Assembly: GCA_028554755.1 (NCBI GenBank)
Contig: JAPTOF010000019.1
Location: forward strand, 3,172,001 to 3,236,000
Reading direction: 5' to 3'
Source: Cordia subcordata
Taxonomy: Eukaryota; Streptophyta; Magnoliopsida; Boraginales; Cordiaceae
DNA: 64,000 bases
Position numbers and translations under genes: made by a program. Shown here one piece after another: positions 48,301-61,135 of the stretch (position 1 is its first letter; the number at the start of each line of letters is the position of its first letter). The notes under the pieces were generated by a model that did no database searches, was not told where the DNA came from, and was given only the letters and a program-made list of their open reading frames with translations.

Positions 48301-48549
48301 ATGGACAAAAGCGAAGATTGAGCAACAAAAAATAAAATAAAATAAAAACATACCCAGAACAGCCTTGAGGCGCTCAACATTTTCTGGCGAAGGCACAATA
48401 CCAGGGCCACAATCAGCAAAGACTTGTTTGCAAGTTTCATAAAGCTTCTGAACGGCCATCACTTTCTTCTGCCTTTTCTTCTTTGAGTTTGACTTGTTGT
48501 ATTCTTTTCCTTTGCGATCACTCGCATTGTTCTCAATCCCCATTTTCAT
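45381..48549 (-). CDS. PCO: Plant cysteine oxidase (thiol dioxygenase, PCO/ADO family)
   Basis: Five exons (minus): 48549-48354, 46978-46860, 46711-46549, 45930-45712 and 45511-45381. They total 828 nt and give 275 aa. The cupin Fe(II) ligands are visible: H120 and H122 in [18 protein letters not shown] and H194 in GGNMHCF. Other family blocks are KSYDW, LAPC-type [32 protein letters not shown] and the C-terminal GAKYNGPKI. PCOs use O2 to oxidise N-terminal Cys of ERF-VII factors and VRN2-type proteins. This marks them for Arg/N-degron proteolysis, so PCOs act as oxygen sensors in cytosol and nucleus. A lysine-rich N-terminal stretch (KKKRQKK, near 24-30) could be a nuclear signal, as in the hypoxia-induced PCO1/PCO2 group. 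Met1 or Met3 (48543) could be the start. Confidence 0.95.
46270..46325 (+). other. G-rich tract in PCO intron 3
   Basis: Five runs of three or more G (46270-46273, 46280-46284, 46301-46303, 46305-46308 and 46322-46325) occur on the strand opposite the gene, so the transcript is C-rich. A DNA G-quadruplex is possible, though two loops are long. Confidence 0.4.
48095..48160. repeat. Short tandem duplication in PCO intron 1
   Basis: Two tandem copies of a 25-bp unit containing aatctttaatcact, separated by T-runs, lie in the first intron. Confidence 0.7.
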
Positions 48550-51422
48550 TCAATTACAAGGAAAAAAAAAAGAAAACAAAGGCGTAAGCTCAACTATACA
48601 CAAAGTCTAAAACTTTTCCTCAAGAGCCACCAAGAAAGCCACAATATTACGCAAACAAAAAAACCAACCCCAGATGGGTGTTTCAGAAGACAAGAAAATC
48701 CAAAATTGTGATCGGGTAAGAAGCAAAAGCAAAAGCAAAAGAAAAAACTAATAATAATTTAAAAAAAATGAAATTTTTACTTGAAACAGGGGAGATTTTT
48801 TTTCTTTAAAAAAAAAAAAAGAGAAAGAAAAAACAGAGCTTTTGGTTTAGGATATATATTAAAGGTATTTTTTTCTTTTTGGCCCTGGTTTTTGGTTATG
48901 TAGTAGTATACAAAATTTAGTATAAAGTCTATCTAAGAGCTGTTGAGAGGTTTTAAAAGGAGAAAGCAAAAGATGTGAAATTCCTCATAGTGAATAGAGA
49001 GAGGATGATTGGGTTTAAATGGGGGATAGAAATGGCTGAGAATTGAGATGAAGAGGTCTCTCTCTGTTTCTCTTGTAAATAAGCATTTAAAAAAAAAAAA
49101 CAGTTGGTTTTGGAATAGAGAGAAGGGGGGGAAGAGGAAAACCATGGGCCATCCTTTCGGTATTCCAGTGGGCTGTTCCTAACAGCGGATTTTATATTTT
49201 TATCCTTTTCCCACTTCTTTGTTCTTCTCTCTCGGATTTCCTCTTTATTTTTTTTTTTTACAATTATATCTCTATTTTTGTGTATTTCTAATTTTGCCCT
49301 TCTCTTAAGGAAAGATATTTATGCTCTTCTCTTGCTAATTATACTTTAAGCACTAACTTTTTGATATTTGCAGATGTTATGGATAAAGCGTCAAAATTAG
49401 CGCTATATAGTACACAAAGAGAAAATAAGATACGTCATAAATATGAATGAACAAACAATTTTGTTTTTGCAAATGATATTTTTACTATTGAATTGCTGCT
49501 AATTAGTTTCATAAACATTATTAGTTTTACAAAATTTTTGTATAGTTTATTGATAACGTCTTTTTATACGTCAGCCAATGATTAAAATGTTAAGAAGAAA
49601 TAGAACTATGTAAATAATTAGTAAAGTATAGGGAGGAAAAAGGAAATAGAACTTATCTATTTTGTACAAGTTAATATATTTTCTAGTATCAAATACAATT
49701 AAAACGAATAGTTCTTTTTTTTTATCTTTTCTCCTCTACTTTTTGAATTTTTCAAATGATAAGAATTGTTGGGTATCATCTATACAAATTCACAATTTCA
49801 TTGTCCAATTTTAATTGCACTTATAATATATTGTCATATTACATTAAAGATAATGGTGATATTCATGCTAATTGAATTAAAAAACCTGGAAATTAGGGGA
49901 TAGCTCAAATGATTAAGACTATCTCTCTCAAACGTAAGTCCTTGGAGATGTAACAAAAAAGAAAATTGAATTCGGAAACTCGAAAACTTGGTAAAGTTAA
50001 CATTTCACCTAAATGATAAAAAAACAAAGAAGTCTTTGATGAATGTACGTATGAGCCAAGTGGTACAAGATTTAGGATTTTCTCATACATAGATAATATA
50101 GCAACATAATCATGAACTAGGGAATGCAAAGTAAAAATGTTTTATTCAGTAATTTTGATTTACAATGCACTTCAAATCTTTAACCATAAATACAAATGAT
50201 ATGTAATCAAATAATTATTTGCTTTAACCGATAAATAAATTAAAATTATATAAATACAAAATAATAGTGAATGGAATTCTCTTTCCAAAATGTATTTTGG
50301 ATATAAAATATAATATTTTACATACACTGTCAAGACTCAAGAGTGTATACTAATAGTTATATTTTTTATTAAAAAAAAACTTCAAAAGTAGTTATTTGTT
50401 AGAAAAATTTCAGAGATTATTAAAAAAAAAAAAAACTCTCTTGAACAAGAAAGATGAATCACCTGCGTTTCTCTTACAATGCCGAGTGTTTTGGTTCTTT
50501 GATTAACATCTTCTTTTTTTTCTTTTCATATATATGGTTGTGTAACAATCGATCTCATACATAGTGACAGCAATAATACTTGTTCTGATGCAAGAATTCA
50601 AATCCAACATGTTTCATCTCATTTCTATTTGATTTTATTATAAATATCAGTGTTCATGTATGATGATAAAACCAATGAACTCTGTGTTATAAAACAGGTA
50701 CAAAAGCATAACAAATAAAAAATTATTTGACACATGAGATTGTATATATAAACATGATAAAAAATGCATTTACTTTGCACGTTAAAGGTGTATTTTGGTG
50801 TAAACAAACATCAAATATTGTTTGTTTTGCTTTATTCTTCCACACATATGTAATAATTAAGCAAGCAATAATAGGCTCCTCATAAAGTATTTAAATAAAA
50901 TTTCAAAAAAAAAAAAGAAGAAAAAAGAACAAATAATTGCAATAATTTGGGCCAATATTATATGTATGACAATGTTTAACATTAGGAAATAGCTTACACT
51001 TTGTCTTTTATTTCGAAAATCTATTGAACTGACGATTGAACAATTGACTTCTCTTTCGTCTAAAGACAAGCTCAGAATGCTCGATTTATTAGGATCCCAA
51101 TGAATCAACAAATGGCATAGGGCACTATCAATGAATTAGCTTACATATTGCCCACTAGGTGCAGTTTTATTTTGACAATTGAATTACTCATGGTAATATG
51201 CATAGAACCTTATAATTGCATAATAATGCGAATGATGTTATTAGATAACACGTGTATTGTACAAATTTAACTATTAGCTTCACTATTATCATGAAAGAAA
51301 TCTAACAAAGCCTTTAAACCTGTGGAACTTTATAAACAACACAACTACGCAAGAAAAATAACACTTCATAAATAAATTAGAATTCTATGATCTTTTTACC
51401 CTAGTATACCATGACCAGATAT

Positions 51423-51467
<45 letters not shown>

Positions 51468-52060
51468 TGAGATTGTTTGATTATTAGTATGTGGCCTGGT
51501 TAGATTATATCCAAAGACAAGGTCAACAAGTAAAATTATGAAAAGATCTGAAATAAAATTTGAAAGAAGTCCAGGGAATTAATTTAATTTATAACAACAT
51601 GCAGAAAATAGAAACTTCAGAAATTAGCAGCTGAAATCAAGAAGGGGTTGGGAAACAGCTTGGAGTAGCTCCGGGGGTAGGTGTGGTTTTAATAAATAAT
51701 GATAATTATGGTGGTGATGATGCGTGTTCACAGATTCACCACGTTTATTTCTACTCTGCCCACGTTGTTATCTGTAACTTAAACTTTTCATTAAATTTTA
51801 TGATTAGAACTTAGAATTTGTTCTTTTAGAGTAAAAGCCATTATCCTTCTTAAATGTGCTTCATTTTGCAGTTACAACTCATCACTCCTCGTGTGTCACA
51901 CACCATTTTAGTTTCTTCTTTTATAAATTATGTAGCGTGGCACGGATGCAAAATTTTGAATTTTATTGTTTTGGAATCAGATTACGAAGATTATGCTGAT
52001 ATAATCCTCGTAAAAAGATTATGGTAATCTAAGAAGGTAATCTATCTGTTGTATTGATTG
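48550..52060. other. PCO upstream region and intergenic DNA
   Basis: The PCO 5' UTR lies at the left, and a TATA-like string (minus ttaatatatatcc, about 48849-48862) could mark its promoter. A weak SINE-like head is near 49893 (gggatagctcaaatgattaagac). An (AT)n tract is at 51427-51464. No gene is seen. Confidence 0.45.
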
Positions 52061-52153
52061 GGGTTTAATTGGTGCAGCGTACACTGAAGAATATGCTGCT
52101 TGTCCTAACTCCTAATCATGGAGCCATCATTGCGCTTGACGGAGCCTCTCGAC

Positions 52154-52307
52154 CTCAGGAATGCAAGAAATATGGCGTCATGAGCAGCGGCGGCAATCTG
52201 ACAGAGCAAGCAAACGGGCCTCTGACGGACGCTCAGGAATGCAAGAAATATGGCGTCATGCGCAGCGGCTTCAATCTGACAGAGCAAGCAAACGGGCCTC
52301 TTACGGG
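52154..52307. repeat. GC-richer 78-bp tandem repeat, two copies, coding-like
   Basis: The units start at 52154 and 52232 and differ at about four of 78 positions. Because 78 is divisible by three, long frames stay open: on plus the repeat reads QECKKYGVM and NLTEQANGPLT twice, while two other frames, one on each strand, are also open. About half of the bases are G or C against a very AT-rich surround. No family is recognised. It directly abuts a MITE-like terminus at about 52305. Confidence 0.75.
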
Positions 52308-52535
52308 CTCGTTCGGAGTGGTTTTTTTAAGTGTTTTTTTAAAAATAATTTTTAAAAAAAGAATTCTTTTTTATTTTTAAAAAGTTAAAAGTTTTAACTT
52401 AATGTTGAATTTGAGATTTTGTTTTTTAGAGTTTTAATTTTTTTTAAATTTAAGTCAAATACTTATTGTAAAAAATATGTTCTTTTAAAAAATATATTTC
52501 TTTATTAAAAAAATCAATTTAAATAAATTCTAAGT
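52305..52535. mobile_element. hAT-type MITE-like element
   Basis: The left end gggctcgttcggagtgg and the A/T-rich core ending near aaatcaatttaaataaat resemble the family described at 43059. The right terminus is degraded. Confidence 0.45.
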
Positions 52536-52539
52536 GCTT

Positions 52540-54595
52540 AAAGGCTATTTAGGCTCTCTATTTTCTATTAACTTGAGTATTGGAGTTCATTTTAAGAGAT
52601 AAAGTCCCACCGTTAACCTCTTTTTGCATGACTCTTGACAACTGAAACAATAGCAATGGATTTCCAGCACTATTCTACATAAAATAAAATTTATGTTTCT
52701 CTCTTAGGCATTGTTTGGCAACAGTGTTTAATGTTGTTTTATGTATGTTAATTTTACGAGTTTTTTTTTTTTTGAAAAATAAGTCAAATTCCAATTGATG
52801 TATTATTCTTACATAGCTTAATTTACGATAAATTTCACATAGCATGGGAAATGGAAGGGGAATAATAAAAGTAATGTGTTATCGAGTCCATATGGATGCC
52901 GTTGGTTCAGCCTGGAGCATTATCGACGGGTATATGGTTGCTATCGTCACTGGTTTTGCCTTCATTAGAAGTGAAGAATGGCCATATTTTCCAAAGTCTA
53001 TTAGTTGGCATCTACTTCATGCATGTATGCCTTTTTGGTCGTTGCGTGTGGGACTTACCCCTTCTTTTCATATACACTTTAATTATCAAAAAAGACACGC
53101 ATGTTTTTAAGACAAATATAAAACTTTGGCCATATATAACTTTTGATTAAAATTTTCTTCTAATTATTAGTGTCTCTAAAATCTTATTCCAACATATCAT
53201 GGTGTGGTAATTGAGATTGAAAATAAATAGAACAGGAAAAAGTAAAAAGAGAGTAAAAGAGGAAAAAAAATTAAAATTTCTAAATACATCAACTCTTAAA
53301 TAAAATACCTTTATGCCTTACTACTTGAGGCTCATTTCACTCAACTTTTAAATAGATTACCTCTTCCTTTGTAAATTTTTTTAAAAAGGGTTTTCTTTAA
53401 AGACTTAAATTTTTAATTTTTCTTCTCGACAAGTTCAAGTTCGATTCAATTATTTTTAAAAATTTCAACACTTTAAAAATTAATTTAAGTATATGTAATG
53501 TAAAAGAAGTGATATACATACATATACATATATATATATGTGTGTGTGTGTGTGTAAACTGTTCTTTTAGAAAAATTAAATCAAAATGGCTCTTGGACAA
53601 TGTCCTCTCAGACTTTTTCAGGTCAAATAGTACTGTTTTTGATGTAAATTCTAAATTACGTGGAAACAAGAGCAATAGAGAAATTTCAAGAAACCACTGC
53701 TTAGAAGTTACAATTTCTTTTTTTAAAAAAAAAAATTCGTTTGGTCAAAGCAGACGATTGTTTCAAGAGATTATAGTTTTGACTAATTAATATAATTCGC
53801 AAGATAAGAGGCGTTACCTTTGACTAATCAAGAGATTAATGTCTTCTCAATTCTTCTCTCTCTCTCTCTCTCTCTCTCTTTTCCTTTGCACAATCTTTAT
53901 TCTTAAGTATCGTCGGAGATTAGTGAACTTGCTATAAAAACAAGGGCAATATTTTTTTTTTAAAGAAATCATTTCTGAATTTAAAGAATATATTAACCAT
54001 GTACATATACATATACATATACATACATGCATATATACATGTACATATATATACACACACATATATATATATACATTCATATATATATATATATATATAC
54101 ATATGTTGTCGTGATTCATAATAATGACTCATTTTGAGTTTTTTTGGATCAAACAGACCACAGTCATAACATTTAATTTTCCAGATATAAGTACTAGTCT
54201 ATTAGGTGTATCTTATTATCGTAATTATAATTCTTTCGAATTAAACAAACTGCGAGACCAAAAGAAGAAAAGAACTAAAGAAACTGACTTATCAAAAAGA
54301 ATTGTTATGAAAAGATTCGGAAAAATGAAGCTGAAGTTTCTTTTTGACACGCCATTGCCTTTTTGGTGCATATAATACAATACAAAATTATAAATGCGAT
54401 CCAACTTGTGTAACGACTTAAAAATGATGCCCTTTTGGTCATGGGATGTCGAGGACTGGAGCTTTATCCACATAGCTGTTGCCACTGTGTCCCTGATTGA
54501 AGCTCGACAAAAGCTTTATTTGAACTCATTTTAAAAAAAATTATTGTATGTTTACAACGTATTAAATGTCTTATAATAATATAAATTTACGAAGA
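52540..54595. other. Intergenic, microsatellite-rich
   Basis: Contains (TA/CA)n tracts (about 53515-53555 and 54000-54105) and a (CT)n tract (53855-53880). An 88-codon frame at 52844-53110 has no recognisable feature and is not called. No gene is seen. Confidence 0.5.
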
Positions 54596-54599
54596 AAAA

Positions 54600-55394
54600 T
54601 TAAGGCACTGTTCGACAACAGTGTTTCAACTAGTGTTTAGTGTTTTGACTTGGTCAAACCACTATATTCTCCTATTTTTGTTGTTCGGTAAAGTAGTGTT
54701 TTAGGTAGTGTTTTTGGTCGAAATAGTGTTTCAAGCAATGTTTCTGAAACATTAATATTATTAACGTTTTTGGTAGTAAATAGTGTTTTATTTTTTATTT
54801 TGGCAATTTTATCCTCTCTTCATTATTTTTTGGAAATTTTACCTACTATACAATCTCTTTTTACATTTTTATATTTTCTTTCACAAGTATAAATATCAAA
54901 TAACATAAAAAGCAATTTTAAATTCTATCTATATCAAAATATACTAAAAAAGTGTAAGTCTTATTCATCCATTTATTATTTTTCTTGACAAAATAAATCT
55001 TTGATCAATTAAAAAATATTTCTACACTAATAACATTTATTGTAATATTAATAAAATTTATTTATCAAAAGTAATTTTGTTATACTTTAATAATCAAATA
55101 TTATTACAAGAAACATATATCTAATTATGAAATAAATTATCTCATTTTAATAATAGTAATAATAATTATATTTATCATAACATAATAACATAATACCAAT
55201 GTCTTTTTATGTTATTTTACATTTATCAGTAAATCAAATAACTAATTTTATCGAACACAAATTATTCAATTAGCTAATCAAACAGCTATCCGCTAACAGC
55301 TAAAATACAACAGCTATCAATTACTCAAAACACTATTTGCTACTTAAACATCTATCAGCTACTTTAACAACTAATTTTACCAAACAGGCCTTAA
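54600..55394. mobile_element. hAT-type non-autonomous element, about 0.8 kb
   Basis: The ends taaggcactgttcg and accaaacaggcctta form imperfect terminal inverted repeats. The right half carries repeated subterminal motifs (agctatcagctac, aacagctatcaatta), as is common for plant hAT elements. No coding sequence is present. Confidence 0.6.
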
Positions 55395-57403
55395 ATCAGC
55401 ACTATATGTTGATTACAGAGGTTTAGAGCTCATTTCATCTCTGGGTTTTGATTAGAGACCCTCACCAAGGGCTCATTTAAATTCTTTTTTTATAAAATAA
55501 TTTTTTATAATTTAAATTATTTTTTAAACTTAAAAATTTTTTATTTTTGAAAAATTATATCTGAATTTTTGCGAAGTTTTAATTTTTTAATAAAGTAAAG
55601 AAGATATTTATTATAAAAAGAATATTCTTTTTTTTTTCAAAAAGAACTTTTTTCTTTAATATGAGATCGGATGGTCCCTATTCAGCTATCAGGAAGAGGA
55701 TAAGAGTCGTTGACAGGTGTGATCCATCTAAATATATTAATATTAAATAAATAATGCGTATCGCATGGGCGTGGACCATGACTTATTCTCAAATATCTCC
55801 ACGGCAGCAACTTAACGGTTAATGCTCGTGCCCAACCGCTACAAGCGTGGCACATCCCATGCCACATCACGTTCTATCTTAAGGTTACCGGTGACACGTA
55901 AGTGTATAAAAAGCGGATAAAAATAGGAAACGAGGTGACGTGTGCAAATGTTAATTGGACAAAATGTCCTTGACCTCTAAAACCTTGGAAATTGAATTGC
56001 ATCATCGCGTACGTATGTCGATTGTAATGCATGAGGTTGCCAAATTCTTCTGATGTTTATTGACCAAAAAAAAAAAAAGGAAAAGAAAAGAAAAAAAGAA
56101 TCGTCTGATGTTTCATTCTCTTGATGGGCGCTCGGTTGGTTGTCCTGGTCAAGAAAAAAAAGAATATTGTGGTGTAATTCTTTCGTGATTCCTACGTAAA
56201 TGATATAAGTTCTATCAAGATTATCAATTTTATTTTTCCTCACCCGATGTGTTTTAATGTTACAAAGCTTATTAGTACTTTTGTTTTTTTTTTTTTTACA
56301 CGCATTAAACGATGAATCTAGTAAAATTTATTTATTTTTATATATTTCTTAGGAATTAAGAGGTTGAGTAGCTTGCTTCTCTTTTATTTTTTTTGTGGGA
56401 CATTTTTAAGTACAAAACTTTCCCTAACTTGTGTAGATAAGAGAGCAAACATATCGTGGCTTTTCAATGGAATAATGCGTGAAAAATAGAAAATCTTATC
56501 AAAATTTAATATCTAATATATAGTAGTATATAGAAATAACAATGATACCACACTCCACCCCGCAAGAGTACTATAGGGATAGGGTGGGGCAGGATAGGAG
56601 TTTATCATCTCCGTTCTACCCCACTCTGCAATATATATTTGTTATTTTTAATATATTTGTAATATAAATATTATATCAATTTTATATATTTTTAATATAT
56701 TTTAATGTAAAGTTAAATCATTAGAGATCAAAGCAATATATATTTTTAATATCATTAGAGATCACTTTAATTTAACGATAAAAGTTAATTTATTTTAATA
56801 TATTTTTATGTATTAGTATTTTTTTTAAAATTAATACTATTAATTTTGTTGACCAATATTAAATAGGAGCAGGGCGGAGTTTCATTTATAAAATTAGAGC
56901 AAGATGACAGTAAAAATTTACTCGATTACCAAACTATATGCCTACATGATAGAGCTAAAAACATGAATTTTTTTAGTAAGTGCAAAATTAGGATAAACCC
57001 ACTCTTTTCTTACCCTATTCTATTGCCATTCCTACCCATATAGGTTCCTATACCTGACAAGTGCCATAATCAATCTTGACACGACTGGGACTGGTCTATT
57101 GTCTATATAAGCAATCAAGGCCCTAGAGTTGATATGTTTGGGCTTTTCTTTTCCTTTTTCCCTCTTATAAGTCAACATATGTTTGAGGTTTACGTATCAC
57201 TCGTGCTTTCAGGAGCGAAGCACGTGGTGCCACGACAAGAATCATTACTGTGATGCCTGCCCCAAAAGTCGATTGAGACTCTCAATTTATTGATTAAATT
57301 GTTGCCGCCATGTCATCCATGCACGATAAGAATATATAGAGATGTACTACGTGATGACGCAGGTGACAAAAAATACATGCCTAAACAAACTATTGATCAC
57401 ATA
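55395..57403. other. Intergenic region left of the hAT transposon
   Basis: No gene is seen. T/A-run-rich DNA with a possible degraded MITE (about 55464-55675). A segment rich in gggtggggca-type motifs (56555-57030) looks like an old repeat. Confidence 0.45.
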
Positions 57404-57411
57404 GCTGGAGT
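57404..57411. repeat. hAT target-site duplication, left (GCTGGAGT)
   Basis: The same eight bases occur at 62792-62799 directly outside the other terminus. Eight base pairs is the hAT superfamily signature. Confidence 0.92.
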
Positions 57412-57589
57412 TAAGGGTGTTCATTGAATATTATTTAGTTCAAAATAAAGTATAATTATTTTTTTTAAATAATTTTGGAGAAAATATTTTTATCCAATTT
57501 TTCCACAATTCCCCAATGGAGAATATATTTTGAATAATGGAGAAATTGGACAAAACTCTTTGGAAAATGGAGATATCTAATTTAAAAAA

Positions 57590-57720
57590 ATACAAACACA
57601 CACTCATACGCACACCCACACACACCACACATACTAAGCCCACTAAAAACACACATACATCCACACACACATATAGAAACACACTGAACACACACTCCTG
57701 CACACAGTACACACTAAACA
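57590..57720. repeat. (CA)n-like imperfect microsatellite inside the hAT element
   Basis: Cryptic CACA-rich repeats generate a chance open frame of Thr and His codons on + and Val/Cys on -. They are not coding. Confidence 0.7.
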
Positions 57721-59026
57721 CAGAAATGTCCAAAGAAACACTACTTGTGCTAAATACTCTACCATACTACCATTATCCAAAGCAGCAACTTAATAAATTT
57801 AATCCAAAGCAGCAAAAGTCTGATAAATCCAGGAATAGGAATGGTAGAAAATTCTTAAGCAATGCACATAGTAGCTGTTAAAAGGAAAAGGAAAAAAAAT
57901 ACAAATACTAGCATATTCAAAGAAGTTTAACTTTACATAACAGATTTCAAATTTTGACTTGCCCTAAAAAAGATCAATCTAATTTAGTTCCTATATCTTT
58001 ATATGTCTAGCTAGAAGCTATATATACGCTAGTATAATTTATACAAAAAAACTTCACCAGCAGATTTCTAAACATCATCTTCACTGATTCCAACTAAGGA
58101 GAATTACAGAACACCTCCAGATGATATAAGGCATTGTTCTCCGCTCCTGAATGTACCTTGAACACTTCTACCATGACTGAAGCTTCTGAAGCCGCTGCAC
58201 CAAGAACGAGAGCCTAGGATTGGGAACTGCACATAACATATCTTGAATTCCTGTTGATTCACTGATATCATAATAATCAATTCGACACATCAACAATCTC
58301 ATCTAAAAGACTATAACAGAGACATAATATAGATCTCATATGGTGCAACTTGTACATGATGGTAGATTCATATATAAGCTGGGAAGTTCAATTATTTCCC
58401 CAAGCATAGTCTTCCCAGGTATAATTCAAGTTCTACCCACATCCAGTAAATGCATTCTTTTTTCCTAGCTGCAGAAAGATTACAATATGAAGGAAAGCAC
58501 ACAAGTAGAAAAAACAATTCAACTTATCAAACTATCAAAAAAAGAACCAGCACAGAAAGACAAAGAAAAGGCAAACTGGTATCGAACATCAGTTCAATTA
58601 TTTGGGAGCATTGCAAATAGGAATCATCAAGCCAGTAGTCATAGTAAAGGCAAAATGTAGTTCACCCCAAAGATAGGCATTAGAATTGCAAGTGAACTAA
58701 AGCAAATTAAACACCAAACACTTAAGAATCTGAACTCACAACTCTACACGTGGACATTGTCGTCTAAAATAATCTAAATTTTCTCTTCAATCAGGATGGA
58801 GTTAAGACTACAAACAATGCCTATGTGTTTTCCAAACAACTTATTTTCCATCTTAGATAAGTATAATAACCAATAACTGCAAGTACTAGTACGAATTAGC
58901 AAAAAACCAAGTCAATACCTAGAAACCAAGCAAGTAGCAAGTCTAGACCTCATTCATTGTATTTATAGGCTCCACTGCTAATTTTGAGAAATCTGAAATT
59001 ACAACACTAAGAGTTAGCAAAAAAAA

Positions 59027-61135
59027 CTACAAAAAAAAAGTACGACTATAAAAACAACATGAGATTGAAATTTTGTTACCATCATCAAACTTATCGTAGT
59101 CATTTATGTCTTCTTCAATAATAGGAATATAAGTAGGTGAGCGAAGCCAATCTTGTGCACAAATCAAAGCTTGAACAATTTTAGGAGTTAACGAACTCCT
59201 AAATGGATCAAGTATTCGTCCACCAGTAGAAAATGCGGATTCAGAAGCCACAGTTGAGATAGGAACAGCTAATACATCACGTGCTAAGCGTGAAAAGACT
59301 GGAAATCGAGGGCTATTGACTTTCCACCATGCTAATATGTCAAAGTCTTTACTTTCCTCTTCGATGTCTTCATTTAAGTACTTGCCCAACTCTGACTTGA
59401 ACTCGCCAACCCCCAATTCTAATCTACGCTTCTTAAACTTCAACTTCATATGTTCCTTTATATCTGTAAGATCATCTGAGCCGGAGCCGGAGCCGGAACT
59501 TGCGAGGGTAGAATCACTTGATTGAGCAGAATGAGTTCCATAAATTCTGTTATAATCCTCAAACATAGCATTTAGTGCCTCTTTAACCCTCATAGACATT
59601 TCCAAACTTTTTTTCTTGTCATACATCTCACCGAGCAAAAATTCTACATATGCCATCTTGTAACGAGGATCAATAGCCAAAGAAATGTAAATCAATGCAT
59701 TCATCTTCTCTATGTTACCCCAATACTTGTCATATTTATCCTTCATTCTCTTAGCCATAGAACTCAATAGAAAATCCTCATCATTAATCCACTTATTCAA
59801 AAGGCATTGCACTGAACTAATTTCATGCAAAAAGTTATTTGAAGTCACATATAAAGAGCCAGAAACCCTAACAGTGAAATCATAAAAATGCTTTAAAAAG
59901 AGCATTAGCCTTTTCACATTTTCCCAATCAATCTCAGTTGGTACCCCTTTGTTTTCTCCACTTTCAAGCTCTACTTTAAAGAATGGATCTTGTCCTTCAT
60001 ATCTTTCAAAGGCTGATATAAAATTAATAGCAGTTTCCAACATTAAATAGGTAGAATTCCACCTAGTTGGGACATCCAGACACAATAATCTCTTGCTATC
60101 AATCTTCTCCATGGCAACACAACCCTTAAATCTTTTTAATCTAGCCGGTGACTGTCTCACATATCTTATAGCAGCCCGTACTTTATTAACAGATTCACTC
60201 ATTTCTTTCAAACCATCACAAACAACAAGCTGAATGATATGTGCAATACATCTCATATGCAAAATTGTGGCCTGACATATGCATTTTTCATGCTAAATCA
60301 ATTTCTTCTTCATGTATGCAATAGCAACATCATTAGAGGATGCATTATCAACAGTTATGGTAAATACCTTCTCAATTCGCCAATCAAGCAAACATTTCTC
60401 TATTGCTTTTCCAATTGCCTTACCCTTGTGGCTAGAAATAGGAACAAAGTTCAATATCTTCTTTTCTAATTTCCATTCACTAGTAATAAAATGAGCAGTT
60501 ACACACATATAAGTAATTCTCTGAATTGATGTCCATGAATCTGTGGTGATGCTAACCATATGAGTATTTGTTTTCAATAGATTTCTCAACTTTGATCTCT
60601 TATCTAAGTACGACTGATAGCAGTCTCTTGTAATTGTGGTTCTAGAAGGAATTTGAAACGTGGGACATAAACTGGTTGTGTAATCTTGAAAGCCCTCATA
60701 TTCAACAAATCTAAATGGCAATTCATCAATGATGATCATCCGAGCCAATAATTTCCTAGACACATCTTGGTCAAATTTCCAATTACTAGGTGTTCCACTT
60801 CTTGGAGTTTGGCGGAGAGCTTGGTTGGAATCTTTATTTAAAGGGTACTCTTTACAAACACTTAGATGATATCTCAAGCTAGAGGAACCAAATGCCTTAG
60901 TATCTGCTTTAAAAACTTTTCCACAATAATTACATTTACTCTTTTGACATCCGTCAACATCTTCGTATCTAGTAGCGTGTTCCCAAACAAAAGACCTAGC
61001 CCTCGAAGCTTTTCTCTTAACACTAGCTTTAGGATATTTACTACTCCCATCTGATGCATATTCTTCAGTAGTTGACATGGGTATTTTTGGTCTTGAACTT
61101 GCATCTCTAATAACTATATCTTCTTCACTCGACAT
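59027..61135 (-). pseudogene. hAT transposase (zf-BED / RICESLEEPER-like), one in-frame stop
   Basis: A single frame of 703 codons runs from ATG 61135 to a stop at 59027, interrupted only by TAG at 60293-60295 (codon 281). A BED zinc finger lies at residues 50-94 (WEHATRY; C68, C71, H90, C94). The RNase-H-like core shows ITTDSWTS and TVDNASSND before the stop, and HMRCIAHIIQLVV just after it. The hAT C-terminal dimerisation region DILAWWKVN through PISTVASESAFSTGGRILDP is intact. Wild-type proteins of this family are about 650-720 aa. Because the frame is otherwise clean, the TAG may be the only lesion. The last residues after YDKFDDG look like intron read-through, so a small 3' exon may exist. 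Confidence 0.92.

Noticed and set aside
52844..53110. 88-codon open frame as a gene
   Set aside because: It has no recognised domain, overlaps a second open frame of similar length, and shows no splice or promoter context.
53847..54132. Ile/Tyr/Cys-rich frames on minus
   Set aside because: They are translations of (TA/CA)n repeats with no sign of a gene.
57537..57881. 114-codon Thr/His-rich plus-strand frame
   Set aside because: Its composition comes from a CACA microsatellite inside the hAT element's non-coding end.
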